DNA of 7,313 nucleotides from JAAYCT01 sp964499575 (GTDB lineage Bacteria > Bacillota > Clostridia > Saccharofermentanales > Saccharofermentanaceae): contig CAZCLK010000039.1 of the NCBI GenBank assembly GCA_964499575.1, forward strand, positions 1-7,313, given 5' to 3'. Numbering within the stretch: position 1 is the first letter of the stretch; each line of letters starts with the position of its first letter. The position numbers were made by a program, and so were the translations under genes. The notes below the pieces were generated by a model. It searched no databases. It had not been told where the DNA came from and worked only from the letters and a program-made list of their open reading frames with translations. Below, in pieces: positions 1 through 4,334 of the stretch.

Positions 1-17
1 ATAAACAAGAATAGGAT

Positions 18-449
18 ATGACAGCAAAGAGCATAAAATACCTAACGAAAGAAGAAGTGATAAGGATAGTTGATGACAAAAATGGTGAGTTGTATAAAGT
101 TTTCAACAAACTGATCCAGGATGTTGATGGATTAAAGAGTAGCCAGAAGAGGATAGAAAGAGCCTTGTTGGGTGATAAAGACTTCGAAGATATAGGTATT
201 GCCAGAATGGTAAATGTGGCTTATGAACACGCCAGGAAGGTTGATGAATGTGATTTGGTAGGTAGAACGGAGAATGTAATCAAGCAATATGATAAATATA
301 CAGAGAATAATTACTGGAAGATCCTTGAGGGTATGATAGAAAACTACAAGGTGCTGAAGGTTCTTGCAGTGCTTATTGTAAGTAGTGGACTAGTTAGTAC
401 AGCTAATGTTATAACAATTATATTGAAACTATTCGGGATTGGAGAGTAG
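18..449 (+). CDS. Membrane-anchored phage protein of unknown function (lysis/tail region)
   Basis: 143 aa. I do not recognise the family with confidence. Residues 1-110 are charged and largely helical, with a coiled-coil-like stretch around residues 28-50 (the segment with IERALLG). Residues about 112-141 are strongly hydrophobic (VLKVLAVLIVSSGLV and on) and look like one or two membrane helices at the very C-terminus. A soluble helical N-terminus with a C-terminal membrane segment resembles XhlA-type or other small proteins encoded just before phage endolysins, but that is an inference from architecture and position. It ends 21 bases before the amidase. The start has only a weak AGGA at 12-15, very close to the ATG. 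The window begins 17 bases upstream, so an earlier start cannot be fully excluded. Confidence 0.75.
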   Translation: MTAKSIKYLTKEEVIRIVDDKNGELYKVFNKLIQDVDGLKSSQKRIERALLGDKDFEDIGIARMVNVAYEHARKVDECDLVGRTENVIKQYDKYTENNYWKILEGMIENYKVLKVLAVLIVSSGLVSTANVITIILKLFGIGE

Positions 450-470
450 ATAATTTTAGTCAAAAACAAA

Positions 471-1445
471 ATGGCTATAATAAGAAATGGAAACCCTAAG
501 AATATTGCAATCCACCACTCGGCTGTAAATCCTCCTGCAATGAACATGACAGAGCTGAAAGCTAGGGCAACTGCACATAATAATTACCACAAAACAAAAT
601 CAGAGGGTTGGAATAACACAACACCAGGAGAACTTGGATACAAATGGATAAGGTACCACTATATGATTGCACAAGACGGTTCCGTTCTACAAGTTCAAGA
701 TGAGAAGTATGTACTTTACCATTCTAGTGACGGTGCTACAGGTCAATTCAACTACTGGGGAATAGCAATCATGTTAGAAGGAAACTACGAAACAGCACAA
801 CCTACAGATGCAATGATGAAGAGTCTTGTACTTTTAATAAGAGATATAGAGAAGAGATACAATATAGACCCCATGGTCAGAGGACATAAAGAAATAAGTG
901 CTACAACATCATGTCCTGGGGTAAATATTGGAACATCAAAAAGCGGGTGGTTAAAAAATGTAATCAATAATGTGAACAATCCAAGTTATCCACAACCTAT
1001 AGACTGGGCTACAGAAGCTATCAAGTTGCCACAAACCACAGAATATGAATTAATTAGGGATACTGCACTATTTGATATTGACACAGGAGCAAGAGTAAAA
1101 GAGTTCAAAAAAGGTGATCGTTTGGATTTTGACTATCAATACAAGACCTTCTTGCTAACAGCCTGGAGTTTTGATAGAAAAATAAAGAACGGATTTAGAC
1201 TTGAAGACCTAACCATGTACATAGAACCTACACCTGAGCCTCCTACAGAGCCAGAGGAACCCGAAATACCCATTGAGGAACCTGAGACACCCCCAGGGGT
1301 TGTAGAGCCTCCTATAGAGGAGCCAGAGATTCCAGGTGAGGATCCTACAGAGCCTGAACCAATCGAGAAAGAAAGTATCTGGGTGTTCATATATAAATGG
1401 ATCCTGAGCGTGTTGGCGAAAATTCTTTCTAAGAAAAAGGATTAG
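471..1445 (+). CDS. N-acetylmuramoyl-L-alanine amidase (endolysin) with Pro/Glu spacer and hydrophobic C-terminal tail
   Basis: 324 aa. It should cleave the amide bond between N-acetylmuramic acid and L-alanine in peptidoglycan during host lysis. The Amidase_2/PGRP-type domain spans about residues 8-155: IHHS (zinc ligand H15), RYHYMI (Y62 at the position of the T7 lysozyme catalytic tyrosine), YHSSD near 83-87, and GHKEI...SCPG (zinc ligands H139 and C148). Residues about 192-250 form a small beta-rich segment that could be an SH3-like wall-binding domain; this is less certain. Residues 252-299 are a low-complexity Pro/Glu tract built from EPE, EPP and EEPE units. Residues 302-319 are a hydrophobic or amphipathic helix followed by KKKD. 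That tail is unusual for an endolysin and suggests membrane association. The first ATG is used, and no clear SD precedes it. Confidence 0.93.
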   Translation: MAIIRNGNPKNIAIHHSAVNPPAMNMTELKARATAHNNYHKTKSEGWNNTTPGELGYKWIRYHYMIAQDGSVLQVQDEKYVLYHSSDGATGQFNYWGIAIMLEGNYETAQPTDAMMKSLVLLIRDIEKRYNIDPMVRGHKEISATTSCPGVNIGTSKSGWLKNVINNVNNPSYPQPIDWATEAIKLPQTTEYELIRDTALFDIDTGARVKEFKKGDRLDFDYQYKTFLLTAWSFDRKIKNGFRLEDLTMYIEPTPEPPTEPEEPEIPIEEPETPPGVVEPPIEEPEIPGEDPTEPEPIEKESIWVFIYKWILSVLAKILSKKKD

Positions 1446-1534
1446 TAGCCTTAAATTGTTTACACATTTATGTGGAAGACCAAAAAATACAACATTTATA
1501 TAGGCATAAAATTAAAAAAGACGAAAGGAAACAA

Positions 1535-1651
1535 ATGATAATAGAATTACTAATGACAATTTTCTACTTAGCTATAGGGCTAGGAATTATTCTCATTGGT
1601 ATCGGAACAGTAGCAATGGGTATTCTGTTCTTAACAGGAAACCTTAGATAA
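1535..1651 (+). CDS. 38-aa single-span membrane peptide
   Basis: A short gene between the amidase and the holin-like gene. It has a better ribosome site than most genes here: AAAGGAA at 1524-1530, 4 bases before the ATG. The peptide starts MIIELLMTIFYLAIG and is hydrophobic almost throughout, with a Gly-rich core (GLGIILIGIGTVAMG) and a polar end (TGNLR), so one transmembrane helix with a short tail is expected. In a lysis cassette this could be a second small holin, an antiholin or a pinholin-like regulator. That role is inferred from position and topology, not from recognisable homology. It is followed after 18 bases by the holin-like gene. Confidence 0.65.
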   Translation: MIIELLMTIFYLAIGLGIILIGIGTVAMGILFLTGNLR

Positions 1652-1669
1652 TTTTATTTATTAATTAAA

Positions 1670-1906
1670 ATGAAACAGTGGTGGGAGGCGAATAAAAAAC
1701 CAATAACAGATGCAAGTATGGATCTGTTGAGATTGGTTGTATTGGCGGTTATTCCATATGCAATCGACAGGGTTGCTGGATTAAACTTACCAATAGAAGT
1801 CCTAGTGGCAATAACGGTTGGTTTGAAGTGGTTGGATAAATTCCTACACAAATACGGTAAGGAGAATGAGGTAGAAGAACTGGTCAAGGGTTTAACACGG
1901 TTCTAA
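1670..1906 (+). CDS. Holin-like small membrane protein
   Basis: 78 aa. A polar N-terminus (MKQWWEANKKPITD) is followed by two short hydrophobic segments at about residues 19-32 (LLRLVVLAVIPYAI) and 40-55, separated by a charged turn (DRVAG), then a basic, charged tail (KWLDKFLHKYGKENEVEEL). Size, topology and position after an endolysin fit a phage holin, which would permeabilise the inner membrane so that the amidase reaches the wall. The hydrophobic spans are short and contain Arg and Asp, so its topology is not certain. No SD is visible; the ATG is preceded by an AT-rich run (ttattaattaaa). Confidence 0.65.
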   Translation: MKQWWEANKKPITDASMDLLRLVVLAVIPYAIDRVAGLNLPIEVLVAITVGLKWLDKFLHKYGKENEVEELVKGLTRF

Positions 1907-1909
1907 AAA

Positions 1910-1936
1910 GAAAGAGGGATCATAGACCCCTCCTTC
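1910..1936 (+). other. Stem-loop after the lysis cassette
   Basis: GAA(1910-1912) and GAGGG(1914-1918) pair with CCCTC(1928-1932) and TTC(1934-1936), with a single A·C mismatch and a 9-base loop. It lies 4 bases after the holin-like stop codon. There is no run of T after the stem, so a classical intrinsic terminator is not supported. A transcript-stabilising or processing hairpin is equally possible. Confidence 0.45.
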
Positions 1937-1957
1937 AACCTAGTTAACTTGTAATAC

Positions 1958-1977
1958 CTCTAAGAGCGACCTTAGAG
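1958..1977 (+). other. Perfect 7-bp stem-loop in the leader of the phosphoesterase gene
   Basis: CTCTAAG (1958-1964) and CTTAGAG (1971-1977) form a perfect stem with the 6-base loop AGCGAC. It sits 15 bases before the ATG at 1993 and just after the hairpin at 1910-1936, so the 86-base gap between the two genes holds two stem-loops. It could affect translation or mRNA processing. No function is demonstrated by the sequence. Confidence 0.45.
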
Positions 1978-1992
1978 AACAATATATATACT

Positions 1993-2955
1993 ATGAGCCA
2001 GACCATAGAACAAGAGAGAGGCATTTACACAGGATCCAGTGAAAATAGCTTCAAGACTTTAGAGCAAATAAATCGAGAGAGAAATATTTTCCCAGATAAA
2101 AAACAGCGTTCAATAGACTTTGATAGAGTTACCCGATACATTCAGGAAGGACAGAGTATAATGTCTGAGTTCGAGATCGGTCAAAGAGAAGCTACATTCA
2201 TACCAAACGCAGAATACCCTGAAATGCCAATCGTGATACTTTTAGCCTCAGATATTCACTATGGGTCTATGGGGGTAAATTACCCTCGATTATTAAAACA
2301 TTTAGAAATGGTAGAAAACCTTCCTAACTTTTACCTAGCAACAAACGGAGATGAAGTAGATGCTTTCAATGCAGTATTCCATCCAACAGGAATGACAGAA
2401 AACCCTATCCCACCGCAAGTACAGAGTCGTGCGATCGCACAGAAACTTATGGAGCTAGATAAAAGGGGAAAGATAGCCCTGATATCGCAAGGAAACCACA
2501 ATAGAAGTGGGTTCGCTGGTGGTCAAGATTGGTACGATACATTCTTGGGACAGTTTAGATGTCCAATATTCACCGAAGGAGGAATAATAAACATAATACA
2601 CCAGGATCAGAAATATAGAGGTGTTGTAAACCATACATACTGGGGAAAGAGCAAGTTAAATGTAACCAATGCTGTTAAAAGAATGATTGAATATGAAGGA
2701 GGTGGAGATGTAGACTTCGGATGGGTAGGTCATGTACACCAGAGTGCTGTAGAACACTTTGAGAGGGCTGGAAGGGACATGATTGCGGTTGTTAGCGGTA
2801 CATACAAGGAAAGAGACAAGTGGGCTTCTCAGAACGGAATAGGAGGTCGTGGACAGCAAGGAGGAATCGCCCTTATGTTATATCCAGGAGAAAGAAGAAT
2901 GGAGGCGTTTAAGGATATACAAACAGCAGTAGATCTTATGACAGACTATGTATAA
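1993..2955 (+). CDS. Calcineurin-like metallophosphoesterase
   Basis: 320 aa. The metal-binding motifs of the calcineurin-like (MPE) superfamily are present in order: D87-x-H89 (SDIHYG), G119-D120-x2-D123 (NGDEVD), G167-N168-H169 (QGNHN), H214 (VVNH), and G246-H247-x-H249 (GHVH). This predicts a two-metal hydrolase acting on phosphomono- or phosphodiesters. The substrate cannot be told; nucleotides, nucleic-acid ends and Mre11-like nuclease activity are all known in the superfamily. Residues 1-70 form an N-terminal extension rich in Gln, Glu and Arg before the catalytic fold. There is no signal peptide or membrane segment, so it is probably cytoplasmic or virion-associated. The start lies after an AT-only stretch (aatatatatact) without an SD, although a 7-bp hairpin ends 15 bases upstream. 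Confidence 0.9.
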   Translation: MSQTIEQERGIYTGSSENSFKTLEQINRERNIFPDKKQRSIDFDRVTRYIQEGQSIMSEFEIGQREATFIPNAEYPEMPIVILLASDIHYGSMGVNYPRLLKHLEMVENLPNFYLATNGDEVDAFNAVFHPTGMTENPIPPQVQSRAIAQKLMELDKRGKIALISQGNHNRSGFAGGQDWYDTFLGQFRCPIFTEGGIINIIHQDQKYRGVVNHTYWGKSKLNVTNAVKRMIEYEGGGDVDFGWVGHVHQSAVEHFERAGRDMIAVVSGTYKERDKWASQNGIGGRGQQGGIALMLYPGERRMEAFKDIQTAVDLMTDYV

Positions 2956-2956
2956 T

Positions 2957-2973
2957 GAACAAATAACTTGTTC
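2957..2973 (+). other. Short hairpin directly after the phosphoesterase stop
   Basis: GAACAA (2957-2962) and TTGTTC (2968-2973) pair perfectly around the loop ATAAC. The hairpin begins one base after the TAA and ends against the GGAG (2974-2977) that could serve the next small gene. It is too AU-rich, and lacks a T-run, to be called a terminator. Confidence 0.35.
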
Positions 2974-2987
2974 GGAGTATGTGAGAA

Positions 2988-3128
2988 ATGGAAGAAAAGA
3001 AAGTTATAGAATTTTGGAAAGAAATGGTGAGAATTAAATTCATAAAAAACTGGGATATAGTTCTGAGAAAGAGAAAGGTGTTTGTGTGTAAGGGTGAAGA
3101 AAAACAAAGTATTGTTCAAGAAAATTAA
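2988..3128 (+). CDS. 46-aa basic small protein, unknown
   Basis: ATG at 2988 to TAA at 3126-3128. The peptide begins MEEKKVIEFWKEMVRIKF and is rich in Lys and Arg, with a basic patch near the middle (LRKRKV) and a Gln/Glu end. GGAG at 2974-2977 lies 10 bases before the start, which is a little long but usable. Like many genes in this window it starts ATGGAA. I recognise no family. The reverse strand is also open over much of this segment but has a protein composition (Phe, His and Leu runs) typical of an antisense reading, so I prefer the + strand. It could be non-functional. Confidence 0.5.
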   Translation: MEEKKVIEFWKEMVRIKFIKNWDIVLRKRKVFVCKGEEKQSIVQEN

Positions 3129-3143
3129 ACAAACCTGTAATAT
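3115..3143 (+). promoter_or_regulatory. Possible weak promoter before the 85-aa gene
   Basis: TAATAT at 3138-3143 is preceded by the same CCTG as the strong recT promoter, giving a shared CCTGTAATAT. The -35 position, 17 bases upstream (TTCAAG, 3115-3120), matches the TTGACA consensus at only three of six places. The call rests mainly on the shared -10 block. It overlaps the end of the 46-aa gene. Confidence 0.3.
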
Positions 3144-3198
3144 TAAAACAGCCAAAATGTGTAGACAAGTGACAAGAATTCGTCTAACCTAATCCTAG

Positions 3199-3456
3199 AT
3201 GAGCAATCATATAAAAATAGATCCAAAAGAAATACTAGATGAGATGGTCGCAGGGATTCAAATGGCATTTGCGACCTTAAATACAAGCCCAAGCTATTCT
3301 AGTTACGCAGGATGCCAACCAATCAACTGGGGTGCTACACCTCTAAAAAGTAGCCTAAATGGGGGAGAACATAAGCTTCAAAGGTCTGAGATTGGTATAA
3401 CAAAACTGGACTCGGTTCTAATAACGACCAGACTACCTAGGAGCAAAAATAACTAA
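3199..3456 (+). CDS. 85-aa hypothetical protein, doubtful coding status
   Basis: I recognise no family. It is polar and rich in Ser, Thr and Asn, with no membrane segment and only a short helical N-terminus (MSNHIKIDPKEILDEMVAG). TAG sits immediately before the ATG, so the start cannot move upstream in this frame, and no SD is visible (aacctaatcctag precedes it). The DNA holds several hairpins: GGTCGCA (3246-3252) with TGCGACC (3270-3276), GGGGTG (3329-3334) with CACCTC (3338-3343), and GTCTG (3384-3388) with CAGAC (3429-3433). The open frame may therefore be a by-product of a structured RNA continuing to 3560. I lean slightly towards a real gene because the frame is open for 85 codons. Confidence 0.45.
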   Translation: MSNHIKIDPKEILDEMVAGIQMAFATLNTSPSYSSYAGCQPINWGATPLKSSLNGGEHKLQRSEIGITKLDSVLITTRLPRSKNN

Positions 3457-3467
3457 TTACCTAGGAG
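3434..3467 (+). repeat. Two direct copies of TACCTAGGAG
   Basis: TACCTAGGAG occurs at 3434-3443 and again at 3458-3467, 24 bases apart, one copy on each side of the TAA that ends the 85-aa frame. Each copy contains the self-complementary CCTAGG, also found at 4166-4171 in the tRNA acceptor stem. It could be a protein-binding site or part of the RNA structure just downstream. Confidence 0.5.
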
Positions 3468-3474
3468 TATAGAA

Positions 3475-3560
3475 TTAGATGAGTAGTGCGGAGAAACAAC
3501 CGAGAGGACACTACAACAGCAAGTGAGCTCCAGGTTAGGGATACCTCTCACTACATCTAA
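3475..3560 (+). ncRNA. Candidate structured RNA with competing helices
   Basis: TTAGAT (3475-3480) and GTAGTG (3483-3488) pair with CACTAC (3549-3554) and ATCTAA (3555-3560): 12 base pairs with a 2-base bulge, closing a 60-base interior. The interior holds CGG (3489-3491) with CCG (3500-3502) and AGGT (3532-3535) with ACCT (3543-3546). GTAGTG can pair instead with a second CACTAC at 3509-3514. GTGAG (3523-3527) can pair with CTCAC (3547-3551), which would break the outer helix. This lies in the non-coding gap before the 93-aa gene and just upstream of AAAGGGAG. A cis-acting leader switch or a small trans-acting RNA would both fit. I could not match it to a known riboswitch or ribozyme class. 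Confidence 0.45.
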
Positions 3561-3593
3561 AGGGAGAACAATAATTGTGAACACCTTAGACAA

Positions 3594-3875
3594 ATGGAAA
3601 CAATAGAACTAATACCATTCGGGATCGTACTAAGAGATAGATACGAACTGATGAAAAAATTTGAACTAGTTGATATTGTGTCAGGATTCCATAGAATGAC
3701 TGAGAAAGCTAGAAAGAATTATGATCCAATAAGCTTCATACATTACCTTCAAGGCAAGGTAGAAAAACCAGAAAGAATAACCCCAAAACAAAAAGCGGTC
3801 GCCCCACCCGACCCTGTGTACTTCAAAGACCAACCAGAAAAGAACAAAATCGTTCAAGAGATCCTAGCAATGTGA
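3594..3875 (+). CDS. 93-aa hypothetical protein
   Basis: I recognise no family. The composition looks like a real soluble protein: a hydrophobic then helical N-terminal half (METIELIPFGIVLRD, then DIVSGFHRMTEKARK) and a Lys/Pro-rich C-terminal half (KPERITPKQKAVAPPDP). No membrane segment or catalytic motif is evident. This ATG is the only good in-frame start: upstream codons in frame give no ATG, GTG or TTG before a TAA at 3558-3560. The nearest purine-rich site, AAAGGGAGAA at 3559-3568, is 25 bases away and better placed for an out-of-frame GTG at 3577. The gene ends with TGA followed at once by in-frame TAA, the only TGA stop among the genes listed here. Confidence 0.7.
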   Translation: METIELIPFGIVLRDRYELMKKFELVDIVSGFHRMTEKARKNYDPISFIHYLQGKVEKPERITPKQKAVAPPDPVYFKDQPEKNKIVQEILAM

Positions 3876-3955
3876 TAATATTGAGAAACAGATCGAAACG
3901 ATGCAGATTCACTATCTGTTGAGTGTAAGTTTAGATCCGTGATTTATTTATTAAG

Positions 3956-3974
3956 AAAGGAGGAGCAAGTGTAG
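3956..3974 (+). promoter_or_regulatory. Near-perfect Shine-Dalgarno facing a GTG-TAG start-stop
   Basis: AAAGGAGGAG at 3956-3965 is the strongest anti-16S match in the window. At ideal spacing it is followed by GTG (3969-3971) and immediately by the stop TAG (3972-3974). The next possible start, TTG at 3981, also meets TAA at once. The nearest real reading frame starts at 3997. It may load ribosomes for that gene from a distance, act as a start-stop element, or be a chance purine run. Confidence 0.4.
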
Positions 3975-3996
3975 TATAAATTGTAAAAGTGAAGAT

Positions 3997-4170
3997 ATGA
4001 TACCCAGGAATAAAATAGAAAACCTCGTGTATTCAGAAAAGATACAAAGATACGAAGCTGGACATGGGGAGTGGGGTTCAAAAGCCAGGAAGAACATAAG
4101 CAAGGCGTGTAAATGGCACAGAAGTAAAATAAAATCCTATCTGAAGAGAATAGCAAAAGAGATAACCTAG
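3997..4170 (+). CDS. 57-aa basic small protein, stop codon overlapping the tRNA
   Basis: ATG at 3997 to TAG at 4168-4170. The peptide is Lys/Arg-rich with a helical, nucleic-acid-binding look: MIPRNKIENLVYSEKIQRYE, then GHGEWGSKARKN, then a basic C-terminal half around KSYLKRIAKE. I recognise no family. The TAG lies inside the 5' acceptor strand of the tRNA (4166-4172), so RNase P processing would cut within the last codon region of this message. The purine-rich GTGAAG just before the ATG is a weak SD; a much stronger one at 3956-3965 is 31 bases upstream. The reverse strand is also open here, but that frame is the antisense of the tRNA and is not credible. Confidence 0.5.
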   Translation: MIPRNKIENLVYSEKIQRYEAGHGEWGSKARKNISKACKWHRSKIKSYLKRIAKEIT

Positions 4171-4239
4171 GATGGTGTAATGGTAGCATACGAGTTTCAT
4201 ATACTTGTGGTGCGGGTTCAAATCCCGATTCTAGAACCA
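4166..4239 (+). tRNA. tRNA with anticodon CAT (Met or lysidine-type Ile2)
   Basis: A full cloverleaf with encoded CCA. Acceptor CCTAGGA (4166-4172) pairs with TTCTAGA (4229-4235): six pairs including one G·U, plus a C1·A72 mismatch. U8 is T4173; the D-arm is GTGT (4175-4178) with GCAT (4186-4189) and loop AATGGTA. The anticodon stem is CGAGT (4191-4195) with ACTTG (4203-4207), the loop TTCATAT, and the anticodon CAT at 4198-4200. The T-arm is GCGGG (4212-4216) with loop TTCAAAT and CCCGA, with a G49·A65 mismatch. Discriminator A is at 4236 and CCA at 4237-4239. C1·A72 is an initiator hallmark, but T11-A24 and the absence of three G-C pairs at the base of the anticodon stem point to an elongator. 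Because ATA codons are common in these genes, tRNA-Ile2 (CAU modified to read AUA) is attractive. Confidence 0.9.
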
Positions 4240-4257
4240 AAAACTGAATAAGAACAT

Positions 4258-4275
4258 GGGTAATGGGTGGGTGGG
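4258..4275 (+). other. Canonical G-quadruplex motif upstream of the recT promoter
   Basis: Four GGG tracts at 4258-4260, 4265-4267, 4269-4271 and 4273-4275 are separated by loops TAAT, T and T. This meets the standard G3+N1-7 rule, and its two single-base loops are the type associated with very stable parallel quadruplexes. It stands out in AT-rich DNA, lies on the non-template strand relative to the tRNA and recT, and ends 30 bases before the -35 box. Whether it forms is not shown by the sequence. Confidence 0.7.
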
Positions 4276-4305
4276 AATATTTTCACTATAAGCCAATATT
4301 AAGAC

Positions 4306-4334
4306 TTGACAACAGTGCAGACCACCTGTAATAT
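4306..4334 (+). promoter_or_regulatory. Strong sigma70-type promoter for the recombination operon
   Basis: -35 TTGACA at 4306-4311 (perfect consensus), a 17-base spacer, and -10 TAATAT at 4329-4334, with TG directly before the -10. Transcription should start near 4341, giving a leader of about 25 bases before the recT ATG. It is the best promoter match in the window. AATATT at 4276-4281 and 4295-4300, the second ending 5 bases before the -35, could be repressor half-sites. Confidence 0.8.

Noticed and set aside
1136..1390. Reverse-strand frame with Gly/Ser repeats
   Set aside because: It is the mirror of the Pro/Glu tract of the amidase, not an independent gene.
1456..1502. Promoter before the 38-aa gene (TTTACA ... 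TATATA)
   Set aside because: The spacing between the best -35-like and -10-like hexamers is far from 16-18 bases.
2273..2285. GGGTAA-A-TTACCC palindrome in the phosphoesterase gene
   Set aside because: It is only 6 bp per arm with a one-base centre, lies next to conserved active-site codons, and is within reach of chance.
2946..3155. 69-codon reverse-strand frame rich in Phe, His and Leu
   Set aside because: Composition is that of the complement of a Lys/Glu-rich gene, and all supported genes run on the other strand.
3380..3490. Group I intron core, because CCAGACTAC resembles the P7 segment
   Set aside because: No matching P, Q or S elements, no interrupted gene, and no exon continuity across the segment.
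3471..3514. Hammerhead ribozyme core (ATGAG ... GAGAAAC resembles CTGATGAG ... CGAAAC)
   Set aside because: The essential C and T of CTGATGA are replaced by TA, and the second core segment lacks the expected C-GAAA-C context with proper stem II closure.
3944..4240. 98-codon reverse-strand reading frame over the tRNA region
   Set aside because: Its N-terminal residues are the antisense of the tRNA T-arm and anticodon region, and the rest is Leu/Phe/Ser-rich antisense of the basic 57-aa frame. No promoter or SD supports it.
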